Source: a bacterium (GTDB taxonomy: Bacteria > Patescibacteriota > JABMPQ01 > JAQVVF01). Taken from it: a DNA stretch of 10,361 nt. The notes under the pieces are model-generated. The model had not been told where the DNA came from and ran no database searches. It saw nothing but the letters and a program-made list of their open reading frames with translations. The stretch is taken from NCBI GenBank assembly GCA_030611905.1, contig JAUWOX010000027.1, positions 1 to 10,361 of the forward strand. Reading direction: 5' to 3'. This document shows, piece by piece, positions 5,904 through 10,361 of this stretch (the stretch's first letter is position 1; each line of letters starts with the position of its first letter). Both the position numbers and the translations under genes were made by a program.

Positions 5904-6849
5904 GCTGTTCGTCATATTCTTTTCTGCGCACCGGATCAGACAAAATTTCATAAGCTTCTTTAATCAAAATAATTCTTTCATTAAATGCCTTTTCAACTTC
6001 TTTCCTAATATCTTCATCATCTATTTTTCCTAATTCTGCTTCTTTCCGATCAGGATGATATTGAATACTCTTTTTCTGATAAGCGCGCTTAATTTCTTTA
6101 TCATCAGCATCAGAATTCACTCCCAAAGCTTCGTAATAATTCACGGTACTTCCATTAGAAATCTCTACTGACGAACATTGTTTCAAAAAGCTCAAGACTT
6201 TCCCCAATTCTTCTTTCAAAGAAACCATTGCTTCAACATCATCAAAATTAATCTTTATATTCCTATAATCCTCTAGAGCCGCTTCTAGTTCATCAAGTGC
6301 TGACAAAACCTCCGCATCATCAGTTTGCTCCTTGATTTTTTCAAGCAATGAATAAGCCTCCTGAAACATTTTTTCAATATCCTTAAAATAAGGCAAAAAA
6401 CTCTTGCAAGAATCTTTTAAACCATCAACTTCAGCCAACAAGCTTGAATAATCAAAATCACCAACAGCAATCTGCTTTCTCAACGAAACCATTCTGCCAT
6501 CCAAACAAGCCAGAGGAGATGTAAAATACTTCACATCCATTTTTCTTTTTAATCTTTTAACAACCTCTTCAAGACCTTCTATTTTATCACCCAAAACTTT
6601 TCTCTGTTCATGAACAACGATAACTGGCACGCTCCACAAAGCTCCCTGAACCAACATTTTTTTTCCTAATGTCTTACCCAATGCGCTAAAAGACATCTCA
6701 CGATCAACAGCAATTGAAAAATCACCTGCTTTCTTCAAAGTATTCAATCTTTCCCTGCTAAAGAAATCCGGCAAACCCCTAAGCACCAATTTAATCCCTA
6801 CATAAAACAAAACTATAATTCCAACTATCACTAGAATTTTAACTAACAT
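5890..6849 (-). CDS. Membrane-anchored J-domain (DnaJ-like) co-chaperone
   Basis: This 319-aa protein carries an N-terminal membrane helix (3-24), then a mainly helical, charged middle (about 85-225) with coiled-coil character and a short hydrophobic stretch at 67-80. A C-terminal J domain (237-315) follows: YYEALGV, KRAYQKKSIQYHPD with the catalytic HPD at 265-267, EAYEILSDP and RRKEYDE. The J domain should stimulate the ATPase of an Hsp70 (DnaK) at the inner face of the membrane. The topology, an N-terminal anchor and C-terminal J domain, is that of DjlA, but the middle shows no clear TerB-like segment and there is no Gly/Phe or zinc-finger region as in DnaJ. The loop between J helices II and III is expanded (268-292). 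The ATG is 5 bases after AAGGAGGG. It is the first gene of a pair with the VWA gene and is preceded by the duplicated leader. Confidence 0.88.
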   Translation of the reverse strand: MLVKILVIVGIIVLFYVGIKLVLRGLPDFFSRERLNTLKKAGDFSIAVDREMSFSALGKTLGKKMLVQGALWSVPVIVVHEQRKVLGDKIEGLEEVVKRLKRKMDVKYFTSPLACLDGRMVSLRKQIAVGDFDYSSLLAEVDGLKDSCKSFLPYFKDIEKMFQEAYSLLEKIKEQTDDAEVLSALDELEAALEDYRNIKINFDDVEAMVSLKEELGKVLSFLKQCSSVEISNGSTVNYYEALGVNSDADDKEIKRAYQKKSIQYHPDRKEAELGKIDDEDIRKEVEKAFNERIILIKEAYEILSDPVRRKEYDEQLGLT

Positions 6850-6962
6850 GACTCCCTCCTTCTGGTTTTAAAGTGCAATCCATCCCACTCCACCCCAATA
6901 ATCGCATTCCAATAATAAGAAAACTATTGAAAAACATAAGAAAAAAAGCAAAAAAAAATCCC
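6850..6962 (-). repeat. Duplicated leader element, copy A (upstream of the J-domain gene)
   Basis: The element runs from the upstream terminator stem to the start codon. Plus-strand blocks shared with copy B (9728-9840) lie at the same distance from the start codon: CCCTCCTT (ribosome-binding site), ACTCCACCC at +38, AAAACTA then TGAAAAA at +71, TAAGAAAAAA at +88, and the terminator TCCC at +110. The alignment needs no net gap and is about two-thirds identical by eye, part of this from A-runs. The transcribed strand therefore carries GGGTGGAGT about 30-40 bases before the ATG. The absence of a clear -10/-35 pair leaves open whether it is a promoter, an RNA leader or both. Confidence 0.65.
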
Positions 6963-6977
6963 AAACTAAATTGGGAT
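6950..6977 (-). terminator. Rho-independent terminator after the 302-aa gene
   Basis: ATCCCAA (6958-6964) and TTGGGAT (6971-6977) form a perfect 7-bp stem with a 6-base loop. The minus strand then reads T8-9, GC, and another T7. It lies 38 bases after the stop codon of the 302-aa gene. Confidence 0.85.
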
Positions 6978-7014
6978 CAATAAGAGAACATCCACTCTCG
7001 ATGAGAATCCGATT

Positions 7015-7923
7015 TTACAACTGTAAAGTAACTTGAACTGAGTGCCCATTTTCGTCTTCTCCCAAAAGCATCAAAACAATACGCCCACCACTCTCAAGCC
7101 ACTTATGATAAAGTTGCAAAGAAAATATTTTTCTGTTTAACACCATCTCTGAACCCATCAACAAATAAACTTTTTTTGAACGGTATTTCAACTTAGGACA
7201 ACACTGGCCTTTCTCAATAGTCAAAGAAGATTCCAGAGGCATAATATCACTATCAAACACTATAGCAGTCTTTTCAGCCCCATCTCTAGACACATAATAA
7301 GGCTTCTCAATAATTAATCTATACCTATCAAACATAACACCAACCCCACTTTTTTCACACAATCTATACGCTAACCCTCTATTCGAATAGCTAACAGAAT
7401 CAACCGCCACCTTCGCTTTCTTTGTCCTTGCTCTTCTTTTTGGCTCTTCTATCACTTCTCTTAATCTTACCGCTTCACTCTGCGAAACCTTCAACTTAAT
7501 TCTTTCTTCTTCTGCTGCTCTATGTAAAGCCGCCACTCGAGCTTTTTCTAGCTCTGCCCTCTTTCTCTCTTTCCCTCTCTCTTCTTGAATTACTCCACCA
7601 AGAAATTCAGTATCTTCAATCCTACGTTTATTCAAAAGCCACAAAGAAGCTATCAATCCAATAACTAAAAGGATTAAAAGAATAATCACAACAGGATGTC
7701 CAAAAAATCCTCCCACTTTCTTTCCAGAATCAAAAACAATATTTTCAGACGAATCATGACCATTTCTCATTGAACAATCAACTTGAACAGAACCATCACT
7801 GCCTCCATTTTTCAGCCTACTCTCTACCCTTCGATCAGACACAACGCCAGATTCATCAAAAGTCCATTCCCGCGCTTCACCACTAGGAGAAACCACTCTA
7901 AATCTCTGTTTACTCTTTGACAT
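7015..7923 (-). CDS. Single-pass membrane protein with basic coiled-coil stalk, unknown function
   Basis: The function of this 302-aa protein is not recognised. Residues 1-70 are polar (RFRVVSPSGEAREWTFDESG at 7-26 looks like a small beta unit). A single membrane helix (about 76-97) ends in NKRR. Residues 105-170 are a Glu/Lys/Arg/Ala-rich coiled-coil stalk, very basic at 161-171. A C-terminal domain (about 178-302) is beta-rich, with a CC pair (241-242) and an ending RIVLMLLGEDENG-HS-VQVTL. Basic residues just after the helix and in the stalk suggest a cytoplasmic C-terminus, but this is uncertain. The C-terminal motif recurs in the partial gene at 9886. The ATG follows GAGGAGGG. It is a single-gene unit with its own consensus promoter and a terminator on each side. 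Confidence 0.8.
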   Translation of the reverse strand: MSKSKQRFRVVSPSGEAREWTFDESGVVSDRRVESRLKNGGSDGSVQVDCSMRNGHDSSENIVFDSGKKVGGFFGHPVVIILLILLVIGLIASLWLLNKRRIEDTEFLGGVIQEERGKERKRAELEKARVAALHRAAEEERIKLKVSQSEAVRLREVIEEPKRRARTKKAKVAVDSVSYSNRGLAYRLCEKSGVGVMFDRYRLIIEKPYYVSRDGAEKTAIVFDSDIMPLESSLTIEKGQCCPKLKYRSKKVYLLMGSEMVLNRKIFSLQLYHKWLESGGRIVLMLLGEDENGHSVQVTLQL

Positions 7924-7957
7924 TTTTCCCTCCTCTAGTTTTTAAAGAACTCGACAA

Positions 7958-7986
7958 ATTATAATATAAAAAAAACAAAACGTCAA
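7958..7986 (-). promoter_or_regulatory. Near-consensus sigma-70 promoter of the 302-aa gene
   Basis: On the minus strand TTGACG (7981-7986) is followed after exactly 17 bases by TATAAT (7958-7963). Transcription should start near 7951, about 28 bases before the ATG. The -35 element directly follows the T-run of the preceding terminator, a very compact arrangement. It is the clearest promoter in the window. Confidence 0.85.
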
Positions 7987-8015
7987 ATAAAAATCCCGAA
8001 AAAGTCTTCGGGATT
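7984..8015 (-). terminator. Rho-independent terminator after the 347-aa/104-aa pair
   Basis: AATCCCGAA (7992-8000) and TTCGGGATT (8007-8015) form a perfect 9-bp stem with a 6-base loop. The minus strand continues TTTTTATTTG. The stem starts 9 bases after the stop codon of the 104-aa gene. Confidence 0.9.
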
Positions 8016-8023
8016 AAAATGTA

Positions 8024-8338
8024 CTAACAATCAGAATCGTATCGACCAGACAGCTTGCGAATCCACTTCGGATTCGTACTGAAGAAAAGACCCAGAAGCG
8101 CCAAAAAAATCGTTATAAAGATACCGCCAATCGCAACCCGATCCTTTCTAGTCAAGGCTTCAATGTCAGCATCTTCCTCGTCCTCGTCTTTTTTACCATC
8201 CTTCTTGTCATCCTTGTCATTCTTTTTATCTCCATCACTATCCATACTAAAAGGATCCCAAAGTCCTGCTACTAACAAAATGCCTACCAGCAACACAAGT
8301 GCTGCCAGAATGAGCAAAATGACTGAATACCACGCCAT
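8024..8338 (-). CDS. Small two-helix membrane protein with a Lys/Asp-rich loop, unknown function
   Basis: This 104-aa protein is not recognised. A first membrane helix (about 5-26) is followed by WDPF, then by a low-complexity loop (33-58) made almost only of Asp, Lys and Glu. An ALTRKDRVAIGG segment leads into a second helix (about 69-87). A short basic tail, WIRKLSGRY, ends in DSDC. A hairpin topology is likely. The loop could bind cations or a basic partner, or act as a spacer. The DSDGDKKNDKDD start resembles a Ca2+-binding DxDxD pattern, but no full loop of a known family is evident. The ATG is 6 bases after GGGAGG. It lies 33 bases after the 347-aa gene and ends at a terminator, so the two form an operon. 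Confidence 0.78.
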   Translation of the reverse strand: MAWYSVILLILAALVLLVGILLVAGLWDPFSMDSDGDKKNDKDDKKDGKKDEDEEDADIEALTRKDRVAIGGIFITIFLALLGLFFSTNPKWIRKLSGRYDSDC

Positions 8339-8344
8339 GACTCA

Positions 8345-8374
8345 CCTCCCTTGGCTTATCGCCTCTTTTGGCTA
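8345..8374 (-). promoter_or_regulatory. Doubled AGCCAA...GAGG site before the 104-aa gene
   Basis: On the minus strand TAGCCAAAAGAGG (from 8374) is repeated 17 bases later as AAGCCAAGGGAGG (from 8357). The second copy holds the working ribosome-binding site (GGGAGG, 8345-8350). The first overlaps the TAG stop of the 347-aa gene. The second copy and its flank (GATAAGCCAAGGGAGGTGAG) closely match the VWA ribosome-binding region (ACATAAGCCAAAGGAGGTCGAG shares ATAAGCCAA, GGAGGT and GAG). Confidence 0.55.
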
Positions 8375-9415
8375 AACACTCTCTCCGATACCTACTACTA
8401 CTCCCTTGAGAAATTCAACAAGAAATGGTCCCACTACTGACAGAATCAAAATGGCCATCACCAATCCAGAATAAGAATCTGAATAATCAATTCCTACATA
8501 AGCAATGATATTTACTACAACAACCCCACTAATCAAACCAAGCCAATGCTGATAACGCTCTAGCTTATCCTTGAAAATCAAGACCCAGGCAATAATATTC
8601 AACAGAGAAAACAGAAAGACATAAATAAATGGGAAATTACGATAGAAATTTATCAGACTTATCTGACTCTTGGGAACAGATCTAACCCTTACTACAAACC
8701 CAGAATCTCGTTGAACACCAGAAGATGCCTGTTCCTCCAGATCACCTTGAATTTCCTGCAATACTTCTGGCGTTACTTTTTTCCATTTTCTGCCTACCTT
8801 TGAATAACCGCCAATGTACCGAAAATGAAGCTTGCCACCCTTATCTCGATAATAGTAAAGCAATGGCTTACCTTCCGAATCAAACCATTCGCCAATTTCT
8901 CCGGGCAGAATCTCTCCGTCCGAATACTGATTCTGAATCATCAACTGCCTAATTTCTTCCTTAGTGCATTTATGAGCTTGCTGACCTGCTGGATCATAAA
9001 TCGGCTGACCATAGTACTGGATTATTCCAGAAATCGGATCCTTAGCGCAATAACCCACTTCACCATGAATTGTCACTGCCCTATCTTTATTTACAAGATA
9101 GAGAGCCAAAGCATGAGCCATAACAAACAAAATCAGTAACGAAAACCCAATCATTCGATTTCGCGCACTGAAACTCAACATAAAGTAAAATATGGCAATC
9201 CAGAATCCAATCGTCGCCAGAACTGCAAAAATCCTAGCCAAATATACATTCGTTCCAAAAGCCGTAATCATCTCAAACGTATAAGGATAAATCACCAAAA
9301 ATCCCAAGAATTTTCCATAAAGAATAATTCCCAGCAAAGAAATCAGAGCCACTGTAATCAACGACAATCCCAACAAGATCATAAACTTGCTTCTTGTCTT
9401 CCTTCTTCTAGACAT
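8372..9415 (-). CDS. Polytopic membrane protein with a large central soluble domain, unknown function
   Basis: The function of this 347-aa protein is not recognised. It has a basic start (MSRRRKTRSK), an N-terminal group of membrane helices (about 11-34, possibly one at 36-52, 58-81 and 87-108), a soluble domain (about 109-258), and three C-terminal helices (about 261-281, 291-309 and 316-339). The soluble domain has two Cys (C123, C150), a W-FDSEGKPLLYYYRD-GGK-HFRYIGGYSK stretch (177-206) and several Asp/Gly turns. The basic N-terminus suggests a cytoplasmic start. The ATG at 9415 is chosen over an upstream in-frame start at 9451 because AAGGAGGG (9423-9430) lies 7 bases before it and the extra 12 residues would read through that site. 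It is first gene of a pair with the 104-aa gene. No clear terminator separates it from the 68-aa gene, so those may also be co-transcribed. Confidence 0.82.
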   Translation of the reverse strand: MSRRRKTRSKFMILLGLSLITVALISLLGIILYGKFLGFLVIYPYTFEMITAFGTNVYLARIFAVLATIGFWIAIFYFMLSFSARNRMIGFSLLILFVMAHALALYLVNKDRAVTIHGEVGYCAKDPISGIIQYYGQPIYDPAGQQAHKCTKEEIRQLMIQNQYSDGEILPGEIGEWFDSEGKPLLYYYRDKGGKLHFRYIGGYSKVGRKWKKVTPEVLQEIQGDLEEQASSGVQRDSGFVVRVRSVPKSQISLINFYRNFPFIYVFLFSLLNIIAWVLIFKDKLERYQHWLGLISGVVVVNIIAYVGIDYSDSYSGLVMAILILSVVGPFLVEFLKGVVVGIGESV

Positions 9416-9422
9416 TGTCCTT

Positions 9423-9430
9423 CCCTCCTT
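9423..9430 (-). promoter_or_regulatory. Ribosome-binding site fixing the 347-aa start
   Basis: AAGGAGGG on the minus strand ends 7 bases before the ATG at 9415. It rules against the longer start at 9451. A few bases further upstream is TTTAAAATTAG, a motif shared with the leaders of the 302-aa and J-domain genes. Confidence 0.8.
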
Positions 9431-9520
9431 GGTTCTAATTTTAAAGAGCAATTAATATTCTCAAATAATTGAAAACATTAATCACTCTTTGACAAAAAAA
9501 ATTGTAAAGAACGGTCAGTT

Positions 9521-9727
9521 TCAATCTCCAAAAAAATCAACTATCAACCCCTTCACTCTATCCTTAAACTTATCAGTAATTTCTTTTCTTTCCTGCCTGC
9601 TTTTTTCATCAGCCTCTTTAGTTACCGCAAAAAAATTTCTGAACAGAGAACCTACAACCTCGGTGACAAAATCGAACAACACATCCACGCCTTCACGTAC
9701 CAACTTATCCTTAGTTTCGCCTTCCAT
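9521..9727 (-). CDS. Small amphipathic protein (68 aa), unknown function
   Basis: This small protein is not recognised. It starts at ATG 9727 because AAGGAGGG (9732-9739) lies just upstream. A longer TTG start at 9748 would read through that site. The protein has a first amphipathic helix (about 6-36) with Phe/Val/Leu on one face (VDVLFDFVTEVVGSLFRNFF), a highly charged middle (KEADEKSRQERKEITDKFKDR, 37-57) and a hydrophobic end, GLIVDFFGD. Two amphipathic helices joined by a charged helix suggest a peripheral membrane or partner-binding protein. The hydrophobic parts contain Asp and Glu and are too polar for a transmembrane helix. It follows leader copy B and precedes the 347-aa gene by 105 bases. 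The strong ribosome-binding site and its place in the block support it as a real gene. Confidence 0.7.
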   Translation of the reverse strand: MEGETKDKLVREGVDVLFDFVTEVVGSLFRNFFAVTKEADEKSRQERKEITDKFKDRVKGLIVDFFGD

Positions 9728-9840
9728 TTCACCCTCCTTTTTCTTCAAGGTGCTAACTTATCCAACTCCACCCTTATTATTATCTTTATTAAAAATGAAA
9801 ACTACTGAAAAAAGTAAGAAAAAAAGGCAAAAAAAATCCC
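9728..9840 (-). repeat. Duplicated leader element, copy B (upstream of the 68-aa gene)
   Basis: This is the partner of copy A (6850-6962). Blocks at the same offsets from the start codon are CCCTCCTT, ACTCCACCC (9765-9773), AAAACTA-TGAAAAA (from 9798), TAAGAAAAAA (from 9815) and the terminator arm TCCC (9837-9840). The middle part (about 9775-9796) is AT-rich and differs from copy A. The upstream gene in each case ends with a similar C-terminal motif, so the duplicated unit may include the 3' end of that gene. Confidence 0.65.
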
Positions 9841-9855
9841 GAAATTACCTTCGGG
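9829..9855 (-). terminator. Rho-independent terminator after the partial right-edge gene
   Basis: CCCGAA (9838-9843) pairs with TTCGGG (9850-9855) around a 6-base loop. The minus strand then reads A followed by T7-8, GCC and another T7. It starts 30 bases after the stop codon. The stem sequence resembles that at 7992-8015. Confidence 0.8.
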
Positions 9856-9885
9856 CTATTAAAAGATCAAATAATCTCCCTTTCT

Positions 9886-10361
9886 CTATTCCTCATGCCT
9901 CCATTCATCACCACTGACACCCGGTATCGATGACTGATGAAACCAAACTGATAATTCCTGATGATTTCCATTCGCATCCTGTCCAAAAAAAACTAATCTG
10001 ATCTTTCTAAACTCGTCAACTTTGCCAGCTAATCTATCAAAATTAATTCTAATCCTCATCTGTTTTACTAAAGCTGGAACATATCTTTGAAATCTAAAAT
10101 CAAATTCCCTATCAACCCTTCCTTGCACATTCTTATAACCAAAAAGTTTATAACCTGTCAAAACCATATCCACTCCTCTTATTTCAGAAACAATAATCAC
10201 CGCTAAAACACTCGTCGGCGACCGACGGGTGAAGACTCCGGTCCAGTTAGGATCATTCGTATCTAACTTTGCTCTATTCACCACTAACTCTGCAGAAGGG
10301 GAAACGATTTTACTGTTCCTAGAAAGAATTTCGCATACTCTGGAAGAAATCTTTTCTATCT
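9886..10361 (-). CDS. C-terminal part of an unknown protein, 5' end beyond the window
   Basis: The frame is open from the right edge to TAG at 9886, giving 157 codons, so the gene is partial. GTG at 10284 could serve as a start, but no ribosome-binding site precedes it and the frame continues upstream, so it is probably internal. The visible part has no membrane segment. It is a mixed beta-rich domain with strands such as VLAVIIVSEI, VDMVLTGYKLFGY and RIRINFDR. Near the end, IRLVFFGQDANGNHQELSVWF resembles the end of the 302-aa protein (IVLMLLGEDENGHSVQVTLQL), with a shared G-[EQ]-D-x-N-G turn between two hydrophobic strands. The start of the visible part (RVCEILSRNS) also recalls YRLCEKSG there. 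If real, both are members of one extracytoplasmic or scaffold domain family. No function is recognised. Confidence 0.75.
   Translation of the reverse strand, partial: IEKISSRVCEILSRNSKIVSPSAELVVNRAKLDTNDPNWTGVFTRRSPTSVLAVIIVSEIRGVDMVLTGYKLFGYKNVQGRVDREFDFRFQRYVPALVKQMRIRINFDRLAGKVDEFRKIRLVFFGQDANGNHQELSVWFHQSSIPGVSGDEWRHEE

Noticed and set aside
5890..6849. Classical DnaJ chaperone (dnaJ)
   Set aside because: The J domain is at the C-terminus, and there is no Gly/Phe linker or Cys-rich zinc region. An N-terminal membrane helix is present.
5004..6849. A tellurite-resistance (Ter) or VWA-MoxR conflict system
   Set aside because: No TerC/TerD-like or MoxR ATPase gene is seen in the window, and the middle of the J-domain protein does not look like TerB. 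The J-domain/VWA link alone is too little for this assignment.
8825..9139. Plus-strand open frames opposite the 347-aa membrane protein
   Set aside because: They have no start signals and their composition follows from the opposite strand. The minus-strand gene has clear membrane helices and a ribosome-binding site.
9416..9520. Sigma-70 promoter before the 347-aa gene (TTGAGA and TAAAAT)
   Set aside because: The hexamers are good but only 15 bases apart, and the -10 would lie within about 25 bases of the ATG. Co-transcription with the 68-aa gene is as likely.
1485..9600. Degenerate CTGCCTGC palindrome remnants (near 1485, 3729 and 9592)
   Set aside because: Each copy is short and imperfect and one lies in coding sequence. 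Chance cannot be excluded from three weak matches.
9489..9917. Plus-strand open frame of about 140 codons across the 68-aa gene and the leader
   Set aside because: It is antisense to a gene with a strong ribosome-binding site, is Ser/Thr/Lys-rich as expected from the complement of coding DNA, runs through a terminator and has no ribosome-binding site.

Overview
All genes in this window read right to left (minus strand). The plus strand holds no convincing gene. The organism is most likely a small-genome, AT-rich bacterium, plausibly of the Candidate Phyla Radiation (Patescibacteria). This is an inference from three things: a compact rpsF-ssb-rpsR operon without rplI, core genes that lack Shine-Dalgarno sequences, and a secreted protein built of SYYD/LKYA-type repeats. 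No rRNA is present to settle it.

Right half (about 5000-10361, transcribed first): an accessory block of seven genes, nearly all of unknown function. In transcription order they are: a 5'-truncated soluble protein (9886-10361); a 68-aa amphipathic protein; a 347-aa polytopic membrane protein with a large central loop; a 104-aa two-helix membrane protein with a Lys/Asp-rich loop; a 302-aa single-pass protein with a coiled-coil stalk; a membrane-anchored J-domain (DnaJ-like) protein; and a von Willebrand factor A (VWA) protein with a complete-looking MIDAS. Terminator-like hairpins divide the block into short units: partial gene | 68 aa, then 347 aa + 104 aa | 302 aa | J-domain + VWA |. Every gene whose start is visible has a strong AAGGAGG/GGGAGG ribosome-binding site.

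Two intergenic leaders in this block (upstream of the J-domain gene and of the 68-aa gene) are diverged copies of the same roughly 110-bp element. They share conserved boxes at identical distances from the start codon. The genes before these two leaders may share a C-terminal domain. This argues for a duplicated module and a common control of the block. The block looks like an uncharacterised membrane-associated system with a chaperone co-factor (J domain) and a metal-dependent adhesion or scaffold protein (VWA). What it does cannot be read from the sequence.

Left half (about 1-4975): core genes without Shine-Dalgarno sequences. They are rpsF-ssb-rpsR, then a PgcA/PGM2-type phosphohexomutase, a CYTH-domain protein, and a secreted protein with five 41-47-residue repeats (probably beta-propeller-like) that runs off the left edge. 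Small intergenic structures include a four-copy TCAGCG cluster, hairpins, an extended -10 promoter and one perfect DnaA-box sequence. No gene-free stretch exceeds about 170 bases.
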